DNA from: Cenococcum geophilum 1.58
Lineage: Eukaryota; Ascomycota; Dothideomycetes; Gloniales; Gloniaceae
Direction: 5' to 3'
Assembly: GCA_001692895.1 (NCBI GenBank)
Contig: KV748231.1
Coordinates: 1-64,000, forward strand
Length of the DNA stretch: 64,000 bases
In this document: in pieces, positions 46,601 through 58,882 of the stretch
Layout of the letters: each line of letters opens with the position of its first letter
Position numbering within the stretch: the stretch's first letter is position 1
The notes under the pieces: model-generated
Database searches by the model: none
Seen by the model: only the letters and a program-made list of their open reading frames with translations
Told to the model about the DNA's origin: nothing
Position numbers and translations under genes: made by a program

Positions 46601-49600
46601 CACTTGTAGAGCAATGCACTGAGCGGCTTCTATCGTCGTATCCCGTCCTCAGATCTGGTAGTAATGAGGCTGGGGTGGGAGAAGGCGAGTCCATGGCAGT
46701 CGTGCCTTCCGATGACGAACTTCATGACCATGAACGCCGTTTTACCCGAACTTTGCTGTTTGAAAAGTTGTTCTTGCAACTGATCAGAACAAAGCCCGAG
46801 TTTACTCGTGCCCGACGATCGGATTCAAAATGTGAGCCATGCGAACCAGAAATTATCCGCGGAGACCCTATAGAGATTAGATTCCAGGTCTTCGGTGGTG
46901 CAACAAGTGAAAGACAAGCTCTCATCATGGGCAAAGAGGATACCTTCCAGGAACTTCATGAACGCCTCGGACGTTTGACTGGCTTTTCCAAGTTAACGCT
47001 CATTGTTGGAGGCAAAAAGCTCGCACTTCAAGAGTGGGCCGATAAGCGAATTGGGGGAATCGAGGGTATTACCTGGGTACTCGTTAGCAAGGCAGCGGGC
47101 GCGGAACCGATACAGCCGGAAAATGGGCCCAATGTTAATTGCTCTGCCTTCGAAACCAGCATTCTAAAGCATTTTGAGGAGTTGTATACGTGCATGGATT
47201 CAGAAGATGATATAAGCGAGGCGGTTCGTTGTTCCCAGCTGATGGCTAGTCCAAGAGGCTGACAGACCATTAGATCTTTGACTTCCTTTGCCTGTTCGCA
47301 CCGCGTGAGAGGATTGCTGAAGCCATTGCGTCAGGTAGCGCATCCGCCCGAGATATATTCCCGCCAGGCAAGGTCTTCCAAGCAAAATACGCCGCACTTG
47401 CTCTTCAGAGCCGACTCCGAACCCAACTAAACAAGGTAGATCAAGTTCATCAAATTAGCTACCCGCAAATCAGACCTACTCACAACTGCTAGGGTATTGT
47501 CGATGAAGCTTTCCTCTCCAATACGATTCAACTCTTGGATGGGGCTATCCTTAACAGCGACTTGATAAGTCCTTCTTTGACAGGCAGACACGACGTTTCC
47601 CTTGCATCATTGTTGATTACTGTGCTTCTCGGCTTTCTAAAGGGTATTCTTAATATTTTTCATATCGCATTTTGTTGAAATAATTACCTAACGTCAGGCA
47701 GAGCGTCCTCTCCAAGACCTTTCGGCCCACTATTTCTCCGACGAATCACTTCTGGTAGAGCGTCTGCTGTCCGTTTTGTACAGAGCTCTTGAGACAGAAT
47801 ACGAGAATATACGCGTAGTATGTGACTGTTATGCCACAATACTTGAGGCTTCTCTCCACTCTAGAAAGGTGTGGGAAGCCTTTGTCTGTAGAGGGGATAT
47901 TCGAGGGCTACACAAAACTCTCCTTCTCGTAGATCCGAGAATTACTCTACGCCATGGCATTGTTCAGTCAATTGCATCAGTTTGTGGAGGTGACTTGCCG
48001 TCGTAAGTCGAATTTGGGTGGTTCCGGCTTTATGTCACCGTAAACTCCCTAATTTTATCTCTATAGGACATCACCTTTGACTGGAAGCGAACTCGCCGCC
48101 TTCTATTGGAAGGTCATCTCTTCAATTCTGCCAGACACTGTGCAATGGTCTAGTCAGTCTGCACAACTCTTCGGCATTGCAGAGCAGGTCTTCAGGAGAA
48201 ATGACGAAAGTGACCGAGACGAAAACTCCCTTCGAGGTTTCTTGTCCATCTGGAGCGGTTTGCTATTGAATTATGAGCATGAAGAGGCTAGTTTGTTCCT
48301 CATTTACGGAGCAACATATGCTAACGGTGTTCATTAGTTTGTCGGTCGAGATGATGTCGATACCGTCGTCATGGGATTTACGAAGCTCCTTCTCTGCTGC
48401 ATTCAATCACTCAAATCGTTCAAGAAACCTTTGAACGTTGGGTAACCAGTCAGTATCCAATATAGGAATAATGGCTAACCTTTTATTAGACGCCTTATGG
48501 AAGACATCTTTGTCAAGTTCCTATTTCCCCCGTACATCGATGTTACACTGGAGGAACATCCAAACGATCATATCGAGCTTCCAGTCTTGGAGAGTTCGAC
48601 GCGCAAGGAATTGTATGACCTGATCCTAGGCTTGTGTGAGGACAAAAATAGTTATAACATGCTCCTTGAACTTACACAAGGGCTCGTTGATGACGGTACG
48701 TTTGCACCACCGTATCATCATACTTTTTACCAACACAGCCAAGAAGAGTCGATGTCTGTGAAATCCTATTCTATCGACCGCACAAACGAGATCCGATCGT
48801 CTACGGGCTATGTAGGACTGACAAACCCTCGAGCCATCTGCTACATGAACTCTCTTCTCACCCAGCTTTTTATGAACTTGAATTTCCGTAGGTTTGTTCT
48901 CGATGTCAAGGTCGCCGATGCCGGTGGCTCCCAGAGATTGCTTTCAGATACACAGCGACTCTTCGCTATTATGCAAAACACTTTTCGCAAAGCTGCAGAC
49001 CCTCGGGATTTTGCTGCTTGTGTTAAAGGACTTAATAATGAGCCAATAGATATCAATATCCAGATGGACGCTGACGAGTTTTACAATCTTCTGTTTGATC
49101 AATGGGAAGGCCAGATGCTTTCTCAAGAAACAAAACAGCTTTTTCGTTCATTCTATGGCGGTCACACCGTTAATCAAATTAAATCCAAGGAGTGCGAGCA
49201 TGTCTCTGAAAGAGTGGAGGGATTCTTCGTTATTCAATGTGACGTCCAGGGAAAAGCTACGCTACAAGAAAGCCTTCAGTCGTTTGTAGAAGGCGATGTC
49301 ATGGAAGGAGGTTCGTCGTGTTCAATTTACCATCGCTCGAGTTTCCGCCTCTAACATTTAATAGATAATAAGTACAAGTGCGAGTCATGCGGTGGCAAAC
49401 TCGTCAATGCGGTAAAACGGTAAGTAAGGTATCTTGGTGGCGGTTTCGGGCTAACTTTCTGCTAGCACATGCTTGAAGGATGTGCCCGATAATTTGATCT
49501 TTCACCTTAAAAGATTTGATTTTGATTTGATAGATATGAGAAGAACTAAGATCAACGACCATTTCGAATTCCCAAACCGCATCGATGTCAGTCCTTATAA

Positions 49601-51863
49601 TGTTGACCATCTTAGTAACCCGGAAAACCCTCGCCAGGAAGATATCTTTGAACTTGTTGGTGTCCTTGTTCACCAAGGCAATTCAGAAAATGGTCACTAT
49701 TACTCGTTCATTCGTGAACGTCCATCTGCATCTGGCAGCTCAACAACCTGGCTTGAATTTAACGATCGCGATGTTAGCGAATTTGACCCAAGCCAAATAT
49801 CACATCAGGCTTATGGGGGTTGGTATGATGATCAGTTCCAACGACAGCAAAAACAATTTAGCGCATACATGCTCTTCTACCAAAGGAAATCAGCCATGGA
49901 TGCAGACTATCAGAAATACATCAGCTCACCACACGCAGGACCGCCGAAGGTCCCTGTTCCAGCCGAGCTTGAAGTAGATATTGCCGCCGATAACGAAATC
50001 TTCATTCGAGATTACTCTCTGTACGATCCGAATCACTCACGCTTCATACGGCAAATGCTATCAACTCTCCGAACTGTGAATAATGGAATATGCTCCGAGG
50101 ACCACAAACAGGAAAAGCTGGCTCTTGGCATAGCTCTCGAGCATGTCAACCAGGTCATCAGCCGTTTGAGAGACATCGCGAATTTCGACGAAATTATTAT
50201 ACAGCTGAAGAAGACCGTTCAATCCTGCACCAAATGCTGCAAGATTGCAGTGGATTGGATGTGTAGACGTGAATACGCCCTTGCGGGTCTGCTCTTACGA
50301 TGTCCTCACATCAAAGTCCGAGCACAAATCCGCGCCTTCCTGCTTGATTGTCTAAATTTTCTTCGAGAAAAGGACCCTACTCTCTACGGTGTCGATGTAT
50401 TCGATTCAGAGCCTGAAAATGAACTGGCCGCTAGTGATAACGGTGCTCTCGCCGTTATCGCCACACGCTTGCGCCTCGTAGGCCAACACACAACACTCGG
50501 GACCCGCGGCTGGGATGACTACTATCTGACCCTCTGCCAATTAAGCAATATGGGTCCGCACGAGACAGCAGCAGTGCTGAATAACGAGATTCTGGTTTTC
50601 TGCCTTGAGGTTCTCTGCATGCACGCCACTCCCTACATCAAACATCGCTATATGAACTTGTGGCGGCTCGTTGAGAAGAAGAAGGCGATCTATAACCGAC
50701 TGATTGAACTTGTCTACTGTCTGCTATCCAAAATTGATCTACGCATGGAACCAGCCTCTGACGGCGAGGAGCGGTTGGAGAGATTTGATCGTTCCACGTC
50801 GAAATTCCCACTAACAGTAAATGAGAAGAGCCTTCTCATGCTATGGAATGAGGAGGATAAAGCATTCGCCGCTCTTGGCAAGATGATCGAAAGTTTCGAG
50901 TTGGCAAAATCGGACCGCTGGTATCCTGGCGAAATAGTAAAGTTGATGCTGAATACCGACGAGGAAAACATCCTTCGAGGCTTGCACACAACCATTTCAG
51001 AAGGCATCTCGTGCCTGTCGGCACCGTACGCTGAACCCTACGTACGATCTGCTATTTACTATTGTTCAGCTTGCCCAACCGCAAACGATGCCTTCAGAAT
51101 CATCCAATGCGTCTCGAGATCCACAGAACAGCTCACCAATATAGGTGGAGAGACTCATCTACATTTTTATCACCAGCTAACCTCGGTCCAAAACGAAGAA
51201 ATCGCGGCGGAAAAGGGCCCTGACTGGTTTTTTGACCAAGCTATCCTATTCTCGCGGCAATGGGGCATTGCACTGCTTATGTTCGACGATGAAATCCTCC
51301 GTAAAAATGCCGTAGCACTCCTGGAGTATCTTTTCATACGGGCGACACCCACAGTCATGGTCTCGGAACGTTCGATGAGGGTTAAATATGAGTACATGCG
51401 AGCCTTGTTCAAAGATATGATCAAGAAGATCCGCATCGAGCATGAGACCGGCACAATGCGTTCATACATGCAGCCGATGATTATACTAAGCAACAATATT
51501 GCTCATGCGCTCTTAACATTGATGCAAAATCAGGATCCTGCGATGGAAATATATAAGAGTCCTGGGGATCCGGCTTTGCTTCAGACATTTACTCTGGGTA
51601 AGTGAAGCTCTGTCCCTGTCAGTCAGAACTCTGGGGACTCTTAGAGTTATAGGAGTGAAAATTTTAGAATGCCAAACTAACAATAAGCAGAGGTTGAAAA
51701 CCGCACACGAAACTGGCTTTTGGAGGATGACACCATTCTTTCCGGTGGTGGTTTGTAATCTCCAACCCCTTCAAATGTATAATTCACTAAACGTATTCTA
51801 GAAGCGTATGATGACTCGCAGTACGCAAGCGACTCCGATGACGTTGCGGAAGTCGAATCTTGA
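43647..51863 (+). CDS. Giant USP-family ubiquitin C-terminal hydrolase (USP9X/USP24/USP34 class)
   Basis: Thirteen exons fit in phase: 43647-44214, 44286-44436, 44487-47223, 47274-47435, 47493-47643, 47702-48002, 48067-48286, 48338-48441, 48490-49310, 49365-49419, 49466-51597, 51691-51750 and 51802-51863, giving 2,507 aa. The N-terminus is acidic and disordered (MNEDDLMESVDLTQ; EIELDDDTEEGMDDY). About 1,300 residues of helical-repeat sequence with a ubiquitin-like segment follow (LTLIVGGKKLALQEWADK). The USP catalytic domain starts near 1570: Cys box GLTNPRAICYMNS with the catalytic cysteine at about 1582, zinc-knuckle pairs KECEH and KYKCESCGG, LIFHLKRFDFD, and His box SENGHYYSFIRE (His about 1834) with WLEFNDRDVSEF. 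A long helical C-terminal region ends in acidic ASDSDDVAEVES. All three catalytic elements are present. Family members remove ubiquitin from regulatory substrates; the target here is unknown. Exon 7 seems to end in a GC donor. Confidence 0.92.
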
Positions 51864-53041
51864 AACCCCACCACCCTTCAACTACTCACAGTATTGGCTT
51901 CCAGCGGCCTGCGAGGTCCTGGATCTTTGTTGTAGACAATTCCGCGGAGCGGTATTCTGGCGTTTTTTGGTCACTCTCTTTCTACTAAGGGGGCGTTTAG
52001 GGATTTTTGCTTTTTTTGGTGCAAAGGGAAAAACAAGACAGTCGCTTCCTGTAGGCATTTAGTGGCGTAGCGTGGCGAAGGGCTCTTGTTCCCCAGGGAT
52101 ATTACTTTTCTTCTTCTTTTGATGCTGCTGAAAACGGCAAATGGAATGAGCCCTTTTCTTTAAAAAGTCAGGGTAAAGCGTTTGATGGATGACGCGATGA
52201 TGATGGTGATGATGGCCGGAGTGAAGTAGGGAGGAAGGTAGGGAGGGAGGAGTGGGATATGACTACCTCTTCTTTTTTTTTCTTCTCAGAAATTCTTACA
52301 ATCGTTTTGAAGCTCTGTGTGATAGACAGATTCTATGAGGGCATCCTATTCGGAATGAAGCATGCAGGGGTAACGGCCAGGGGGTACTGTATCTTAGGAG
52401 AGGGAGGGTTGTGTAGGTCAATGTATCGTTGTGCATGGCGTGGATCGACTCCGTGAAGCATTGAGTTTGGGTAGGTGCCTGGTAGTTTTACCCCTCCTGT
52501 GTGATACCAGAGATGGAGATGGAGATGGGAGTTCATCGTGAATTGCGCCTTGATCCTGTCTTACCCTGATTCCGCCAAATAATACCTCTTTCACCATCCC
52601 CATGGTCTTCTTTGGTTCCGTCCACACCACACCCCGCACAATGAAAAAAGCCGTGGCGTTGTCTGGGCAGCATCTCCACCTGCAGCCCCCAAACGAGGAC
52701 TAACAGCATTCAAGAACATCTACAGAGGGAAACAGGAGTATTCGGTGATTCTAAGAATGCTGATTGATCCTATCTTACAGCTCGTTCCAGCAAGTCCAGC
52801 CGCAAACCCGCCACAGCTCAACAGCGTATCGCTATTGCAATCCCAGATACCCAAAGATTCCGGAAAATGAGGCTTACATCGCCATAAATGCCTTAATACA
52901 TAGCAGCGAAGTCAAACAAAACAGTCCTCGCGCCATCCCAACCCAAATTCACCAACCAAGAGCCGTACCTCGAGACACCCTTCAAGAAAAACGCACAAAT
53001 ACAGCAACAGCCCACAAAACCCGTTGAATGCGCCGTAGACC
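51864..53041. other. Intergenic region between two convergent genes
   Basis: These 1.18 kb contain the 3' ends of the USP gene and of AVO1. Simple-sequence patches are present (GATGATGGTGATGATGG near 52197-52213; TTCTTTTTTTTTCTTCTC near 52270). No gene-like stretch is seen. Confidence 0.55.
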
Positions 53042-55642
53042 TCACAAAACGCCCTCTTGAAACCTCTCCACGCCCTTCTTGATCTCCCGCACAATCTCCA
53101 TGGCCTCGCTCTGGCTCGCGGCCTCGAAGTCATACCGCTTGGTCTCGCGCTCCTTGAACACGACAACGCGGAACATGCGCGGATGCCTCCTGCTAACCTT
53201 GCTCCCGACGACGCTGCTGAAATGCACGGTCGTCGTCTTGGGCGGCGCCTCGAACAGCGTCTTCGTCCCGCCTGCGTTCTCGCCCGGCATGATGTGCATG
53301 TACTCGCCGTCGAGCGCGAGGATGCGCGAGCTGCTGGACGAAAAGGACATGGGCTGCTTGCGCGTGACGGCGTAGCGCCGGTACGTCGACGTGTTGGCCG
53401 TGAGGAAGGCGTCGTGCTTCTGCGCGAGCGGGTGCAGTAGCCCTGCGGCGGTGCCCGCGGCGCCGCCCGCGGCACCCCTTTTCACTTTCTTGGGCGTGCC
53501 GCCGGTGCTGATGAGGAGGGGCGCGTTGGGCGAGCTGGAGCCGGGAGAGCCTGAGAGCCCGAAGGCGCCGTCGCCGATGAAGCGGCGGCGGGAGAGGTCG
53601 AGGTCAGTGCGCGTGCCTAGCGCTTCGACTGTTCGGTCGGAGGGAGCCACGGTGGCGGTGCCGGACACTTTGAGGACGAAAAGCCCCTTGTCGACTTGTA
53701 TGTCGCGGCATACGCCGTCGAAAATCTCGGCAATGTAGGTGTCGGTTGTGCATGAGACAGGGATGTGCTTGGTGTTGAAGTTGTCGTCTGTGAAGTGCAC
53801 CATGATTGTCTTCGGAGCGCCAGTACGTGGAGTGGCATGTGAAGTTGGGACGGCTGGTGCATCCATAAGATTGGTGGAGTCCTTGCGGGGAGCTGAAGGC
53901 GCAAACGACGGCCCAATAATTGGGTTGCGGAAAGCGCGGGCTGGAGCTGGGGGCGGTTTGGGAACTGGCTCTGATGGGGTTGGAGTTACAGAGGCGGGCG
54001 TGGGTGCGGGTTCTTGGGCAGCGGTTGCTTCACGGCTGTATGGAGTGAGCTGCTCGTTTTCTGCAAATTCTCGCTCAGAGGCTTCCACGAGGGCAAACTC
54101 GTCCCACGGCTTTTCGCGTGATCGAGCACGCATCCCGCGGTTGTTGTTTGAGGCGAAATCGGTGATAGCTTTTGTCCTCGTCAAGGCCGGGAACTCGTAG
54201 TCAACCTCGCCATCCTCATACATGCGTAAGACCCAGCGGTTGATGTTCATTTTCTCAACAGATGTAGGTGGCTCAAGGCCTTCTTCGACATACCTCCACA
54301 GCGCAAGGCCGATGGCTTCAGCAACGGTTACTTTAGTGCCATCATCAGTCGTTTTCCGTAGAAGCACTTCAATCGGTCTCGTCGATTTAGAGGAGAGAGG
54401 TGCGTAAATTTTGATGTATAGTGGATTGGGGTCGCCTTTTCCAGATAAAGTGACAAAACGCTGCAATGGGTTCTCTGGTTTCTTGTCCTTGGCTTTCAAA
54501 GCTAGAGTTAATGCACTAACGGGTTGAAGAATGCTAATAGGTCGTGGTGGAGGCAATGCTTGGAGAACAGGAGCGGCTTGCTTCGTCTTTTTTGGCGATG
54601 TGTTGAAAGGAGTAATGGGTGGGGGTATGTTCGTCAGATCCGTTGGAGGGGATGAGTCCAAGGGATCCGCAACCTCTCCTAGTAGAGAGTTGCTATCTGC
54701 AGTTCCAGCAAATTCGGAGGACAGCGTGCTGTCATCTGATTCGGCCCCCTGGTCAGGATCTTCCAGATGAGCCTCGCCCTCCCTGTCATCCTCCTGAATT
54801 CTCTGAGAAAGCAGGTGGCTCGCCTTCGCTGCACGATGCGGGTTTAGCTTCTTCCTTTGAAATATCACGGGGTCCAATTCGTTCTCTGAAGACATCTCGC
54901 TACTGGTAACAGTATCTCGTCGAGCTCGTTCTTTAACGGCCTCGACTGCCCCTAAAGAACCCCTACGTAATCTACTATCAAGAGGTCGCGAAGGTGATGT
55001 TACAAGCAATGAGGGGCCTTCCATGAGATTGAGATTAGAGCTGCGGAGAGGTGAGGACCCAGCTCTCGTGCGCAACGGCATCTTAGTGAATTTGATTTGC
55101 TGTGCAGCTCTACACATCCCTCGATATTAGCCTTAGCATAGCGTGCGGAAAGGGTAAAGATAATACCTTTGCGTGCCATCACCATCTTCGTCGCTCTCAT
55201 CACTGAGATCACTGCTATCATCCTCCTCTAGCTGTTCTTTCCTTCTTCTCCTTTTGGTGTTCAATGCTGGACCAACAGTATCGTTACTCCCGCCTCCTCC
55301 AGTAACCATACCTCCTTCGTCCTCATCGTCACCAAACCCAGGGCCTGATAGACCTGCTGATCTCGGCGCTTGGAAGTAGTCGGAGGTTATAGCGGTGGGA
55401 ATGGGGGGTGAATAGGTTCGCTTGGTGTCAGCAGCGTTGGGAACCCAACCTGCAGCGCGAAACGCAGGGTTATTGAGTACAGCAGAATTGACATTGATCA
55501 GCCGTTCACCGACGCCATCTTTGATGCATGATAGGTATGCGGTACGAAGTTGATAGAGCACGAAACTGGTGGGAGTCTAGTTGAGCAGGCGCAAATGCGG
55601 AGGCGTTCGCGGGGCTTACTCTTCGTTCTGTAGGAGAGACAT
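53042..55642 (-). CDS. AVO1: TORC2 subunit Avo1/Sin1
   Basis: Three exons, 55642-55620, 55565-55167 and 55109-53042, give 829 aa. The first exon is only 23 nt (MSLLQNED). Introns are 54 and 57 bp (GTAAGC..CAG, GTATTA..TAG). The N-terminus has FVLYQLRTAYLSCIKDGVGE typical of Sin1, then acidic disordered sequence (SSDLSDESDEDGDGTQR). The CRIM domain lies at about 370-470 (LYIKIYAPLSSKSTRPIEVL, VTVAEAIGLALWRYVEEGLE, RMYEDGEVDYEFPAL). A Ras-binding-like ubiquitin fold follows at about 575-645 (IMVHFTDDNFNTKHIPV). A PH domain occupies about 715-825 (YRRYAVTRKQPMSF, HPRMFRVVVFKERETKRYDF). Sin1/Avo1 is the substrate-recruiting subunit of TORC2 at the plasma membrane, acting on AGC kinases. Confidence 0.94.
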
Positions 55643-55885
55643 AGTGCTAGCTTAGTAGAAACATCTTCTCATGATGGGCATGTACTCTGATAACCGTGAG
55701 GGTCTTCAGACCAGCTGAAGAACACGTACGCAGAGCATTTTTGGTGTGGAGAGGGGGGTGTCGATGTTCTGGATGCGCCACTGGTGGTGAAAGACGGGGA
55801 GATCCCAGTCGACGATCTCTCCAGCCAAACACCAGCCAACTTCACAACAACACGAAATCCCCATCTGGCCAATACTCCATCTAAT
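55643..55885. promoter_or_regulatory. Divergent promoter shared by AVO1 and the PRCC-like gene
   Basis: 243 bp separate the two ATGs. The plus frame of the PRCC-like gene is open upstream to 55784 but without an ATG, so the region is taken as leader and promoter. No defined factor site is seen. Confidence 0.6.
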
Positions 55886-57100
55886 ATGAATTTAGTTGCC
55901 TACTCAGATTCAGAGGGCTCAGACAATGAAGCCCAGCCAGCCCTCAAACCGGCCCCAAAGCCCGCCGCAAAACCCGCTGTGACCTCATCGAAGCCTGCTT
56001 TCCAAAAAGTTGTCGACCGCACTAACCCACACAGGATCAGAGTCAACCTTCCTACAACCTCGACCGCCAGCGCAGGCAAAGATGATATCGAAGCAGAGGC
56101 CCCGCCAACCAAGAAGGCGCGTACAGGGGGAGGTGCTTTCAGCGGGTTCAATGCTCTATTACCTCCACCGAAAAGAACAGCACTCGCTACGAACAGCACA
56201 GCAGAGGGCGGGAAGAGAGGGCTTGGTAAGGGTTTGAGAGCGGGAATAAGCCTGAGGACAGGAGCAGCACCTGCATTCAGCAGAGAGCCCGTGGATGTGC
56301 CAAATTATGGCGAGGAAAATTCCACAGAAAAGACACCTGCGCCATCATCGCCAGACCATTCTTCTCTTTCGACAGCACCAAATAGTGAGGCGCAAGAGGT
56401 AAAGCTTGTGGGGAAGCCTATGATGTTCAAGCCTTTATCAGTGGCCAACAAGAAGAAAAAGAAGAGGCCAATACCTCCTCAGGTATCAGATACCTCGGCA
56501 GAAAAAGCCGTACCATCAGTCGCATCCCAGATCTCAGACCCAAAACCTGCGCCAAAACCAAAGGTTTCTCTATTCTCCATATCAAAGGAGGAAATGAGCG
56601 CACCGCCAACATCTACATCGAGAGAAGAGTACCAGCCACTGCTTTATGGAGCAGAGGAATCCGAGTCCGTAGTCCAACCCTCGGAAGAGGACATACAGGA
56701 CCCCTCTCAGCAAAGCTCAACTTTCACATTTTCACATCCAGCGCCTACGACTTCTAGCAAGGGCGCTCAAAGCCTCAACGACATTGCTGCAGACCTGAAT
56801 CTTTCTGAGGCTGACCGCCGTCAACTTTTCGGGCGCCAACGAGGCAAGAAAGGCCAGCAAGATCTATCAGCCATCAACGTCGTGAACTTCAACACTGACC
56901 AGGAATATGCTCATAACGAGGCACTCCGGGCTGCTGGTGAGACAGCGCAACACAATCCTCTTAGATCAATTGCTGGTACAGGCAAGAACAGCTTAAAGCA
57001 ACTTGTTAATGTAGCTACAACGCAGAAAGATGCCCTAGAGGAGCATTTTGCAGCTGGTAGGAGGAACAAGAGAGAGGCTGGGAGCAAATATGGTTGGTAA
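55886..57100 (+). CDS. PRCC-domain protein (mitotic checkpoint regulator PRCC-like)
   Basis: A single exon of 404 aa. The first ATG is at 55886, giving MNLVAYSDSEGSDNE, the usual start of fungal members. The first two thirds are Ala/Pro/Lys-rich and disordered (KPAPKPAAKPAVTSSK; RIRVNLPTTS; GGAFSGFNALLPPPKR). A lysine-rich patch NKKKKKRPIPP is a likely nuclear signal. The conserved C-terminal PRCC region includes EYQPLLYGAEE, LNLSEADRRQLFGRQRG, AINVVNFNTDQEYAHNEALR and the end KREAGSKYGW. In animals PRCC is a nuclear protein linked to splicing factors and MAD2B; the fungal role is not established. Confidence 0.88.
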   Translation: MNLVAYSDSEGSDNEAQPALKPAPKPAAKPAVTSSKPAFQKVVDRTNPHRIRVNLPTTSTASAGKDDIEAEAPPTKKARTGGGAFSGFNALLPPPKRTALATNSTAEGGKRGLGKGLRAGISLRTGAAPAFSREPVDVPNYGEENSTEKTPAPSSPDHSSLSTAPNSEAQEVKLVGKPMMFKPLSVANKKKKKRPIPPQVSDTSAEKAVPSVASQISDPKPAPKPKVSLFSISKEEMSAPPTSTSREEYQPLLYGAEESESVVQPSEEDIQDPSQQSSTFTFSHPAPTTSSKGAQSLNDIAADLNLSEADRRQLFGRQRGKKGQQDLSAINVVNFNTDQEYAHNEALRAAGETAQHNPLRSIAGTGKNSLKQLVNVATTQKDALEEHFAAGRRNKREAGSKYGW

Positions 57101-57474
57101 ATGAGAGAGACATGGTGAGCGGGGGCTGCACAGAATTTGATTCGAGCGATGATGCGATCAGCACGGATTCGAGGTCGTGCTTATGAAATGCGACGTCCTC
57201 TGGTTCTGGCGATACGCAGATACACCTTTCGGTATAAATACGGTGAGAGAATCCGTTATGGTTTACGTAAGAGGAGAGCCTTGAACTTAGGGATGACCTA
57301 CACAGCTGTTGTATGCGGACTGAAGTTTTTGTAGGCAGATATTCTAAGTCTTTAAGGGTCAGAAGCCCAACCTGAATATAACAATTCATCTTAATCTAAG
57401 CTTGAGAACCTTCATACGCTAGCCTTGCGCACCATCTCGTCCATACTCACCTTCCATTCGTCTAGTCCGCTTCC
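57101..57474. other. Convergent intergenic region
   Basis: This is 374 bp between the stops of the PRCC-like gene and the SET gene. Short open stretches on both strands overlap and look like chance. Presumed 3' UTRs only. Confidence 0.55.
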
Positions 57475-58882
57475 CTACTTCCTCTCGCTCTCTTTCACCG
57501 CTTCTTTCAGGCCCTGTACGAACCGCTGATAATCCGCGAACTCTGGGTCATCACTACCAAGACAGCACTGCGCGACATCGAGGCCCTTCTGCGCATGCAG
57601 TACTGTCGCCTTATTACGTCCTAGGATATGGCAAAGCGACGCAGCAGCTCGTCTCCTGCTTAACGTTAGCAAACCCAACCATAACACTACCTCTACTAAC
57701 CTCTCGAATCCAGGGAAATACTCACGCCCTCGCGACCTCCTTCCCCGCACCCTCCTTCTCAAGCCCTACCACAAGCTCCAACGCCCACCCCAGTGCCCTC
57801 CCCACGTCCTCCCCCCTCCCCTTCCGAAACCCCTGCAACAGCAGCTGGTTCCGCAGCAGCATCGCCCTCCGCCGCTCATGCCGCTCGCCCTCCTCCCCGC
57901 CCCCGCACGCCGCGCATGCACACTCGAAGCCCCACCGCCGCAGTCCCTCCTGCCGCCGCTCGCGCGGCATGTAGAACGACGTCGCGCCTAGATACGGAAA
58001 CGTGATCTCCTCCGCCGGCAGCACGTCGTGCGTCGCGTGCACCGTCAGCTGTCCGATGCGCTGGTTGAACGTGACGTGTGCGTTCGGGAGGCAGGAGTGG
58101 TTGAGGCGCGCGGCGATCGGGAAGAGGCCTACGGCCGGCTCGTCTGCTCCTTCGTCTGCTTCTCTCTCTCCCTCCCCCTCTCTATCCCCCTTCCCCTCCC
58201 TCTCTTCCTCCTCTTCTGGCTGAGCCTCTGGCTCTGTCCCTGCGCTCCCCATGTTAAACGCATTCGTCCTGAACACGCTGATGACCTTGAACTCCTCCAG
58301 CGCGACCAGCAACGCGGCTTGCAGATCCGGCGTGTCGTGCTCCTCGCGCTGTGCGGCGAGCTCGGCGATGTGCGTGCGGAAGGGGCCGGAGTCGGCGTCT
58401 TCGACGGCGTCGAGGCCGATGATGGTGGCTTGGGCGGCGGCGGGCAGCGCGAGGAAAGCGGTGTGGATGGATGAGGGATCGGTTTCCGAGGGACAGAGAG
58501 CTAGGAGGGGTGGTTCCGAGAGGATGCGTGTGCCGCGGGGGATGGGGGATGTTGCGAAGAGGCCGAGGCCGGCGTGAGGGGTAGGCCTAATTTCGAAGAG
58601 GGGCAGCGTATTGCCGTTGTTGATTCCATGGTTGTTGTTGATAGCGAAGCTACCTGCGGTGCTAGAGGAAGCTTCGAGGGGTTGGTGGTCGAAGATGACG
58701 AAGTCTGCGGATGGGTTGGCTGTGAGGGTGGAGGTGTCGGTTTGCGCGCTCTTTTTCTTCCCACCACGGCGGTTCTTGCGTCTCACGCCTGTCTTCTTCT
58801 TGGGCTTGCTTTTGCTTGCGTCAGTCAAGTGAGTTTCTGCCATGGTGTTGGCCGCGCTGGCTGTTTCAGTATCTGACTCCAT
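57475..58882 (-). CDS. SET-domain protein (SMYD/SET5-like, probable lysine methyltransferase)
   Basis: Two exons, 58882-57726 and 57658-57475, give 446 aa; the 67-bp intron has GTGAGT..AAG ends and a TGCTAACG branch site. After a Lys/Arg-rich N-terminus (KPKKKTGVRRKNRRGGKKK), the SET domain begins with HAGLGLFATSPIPRGTRIL at about 103-121. It has a split centre with an acidic low-complexity insert (EEEEEREGKGDREGEGE). The SET core RLNHSCLPNAHVTFN follows at about 258-272, where NHS..PN forms the SAM site, then GATSFYMPRERRQEGLRRWG and a post-SET cysteine cluster CACAACGG. The C-terminal exon is helical (AAASLCHILGRNKATVLHA). This fits fungal SMYD/SET5-like enzymes; the substrate is not predictable. 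The GC-rich coding strand creates long antisense open frames, which are shadows. Confidence 0.87.

Noticed and set aside
58028..58577. Plus-strand open frames of 108-148 codons opposite the SET gene
   Set aside because: Antisense shadows; the minus strand carries all SET motifs.
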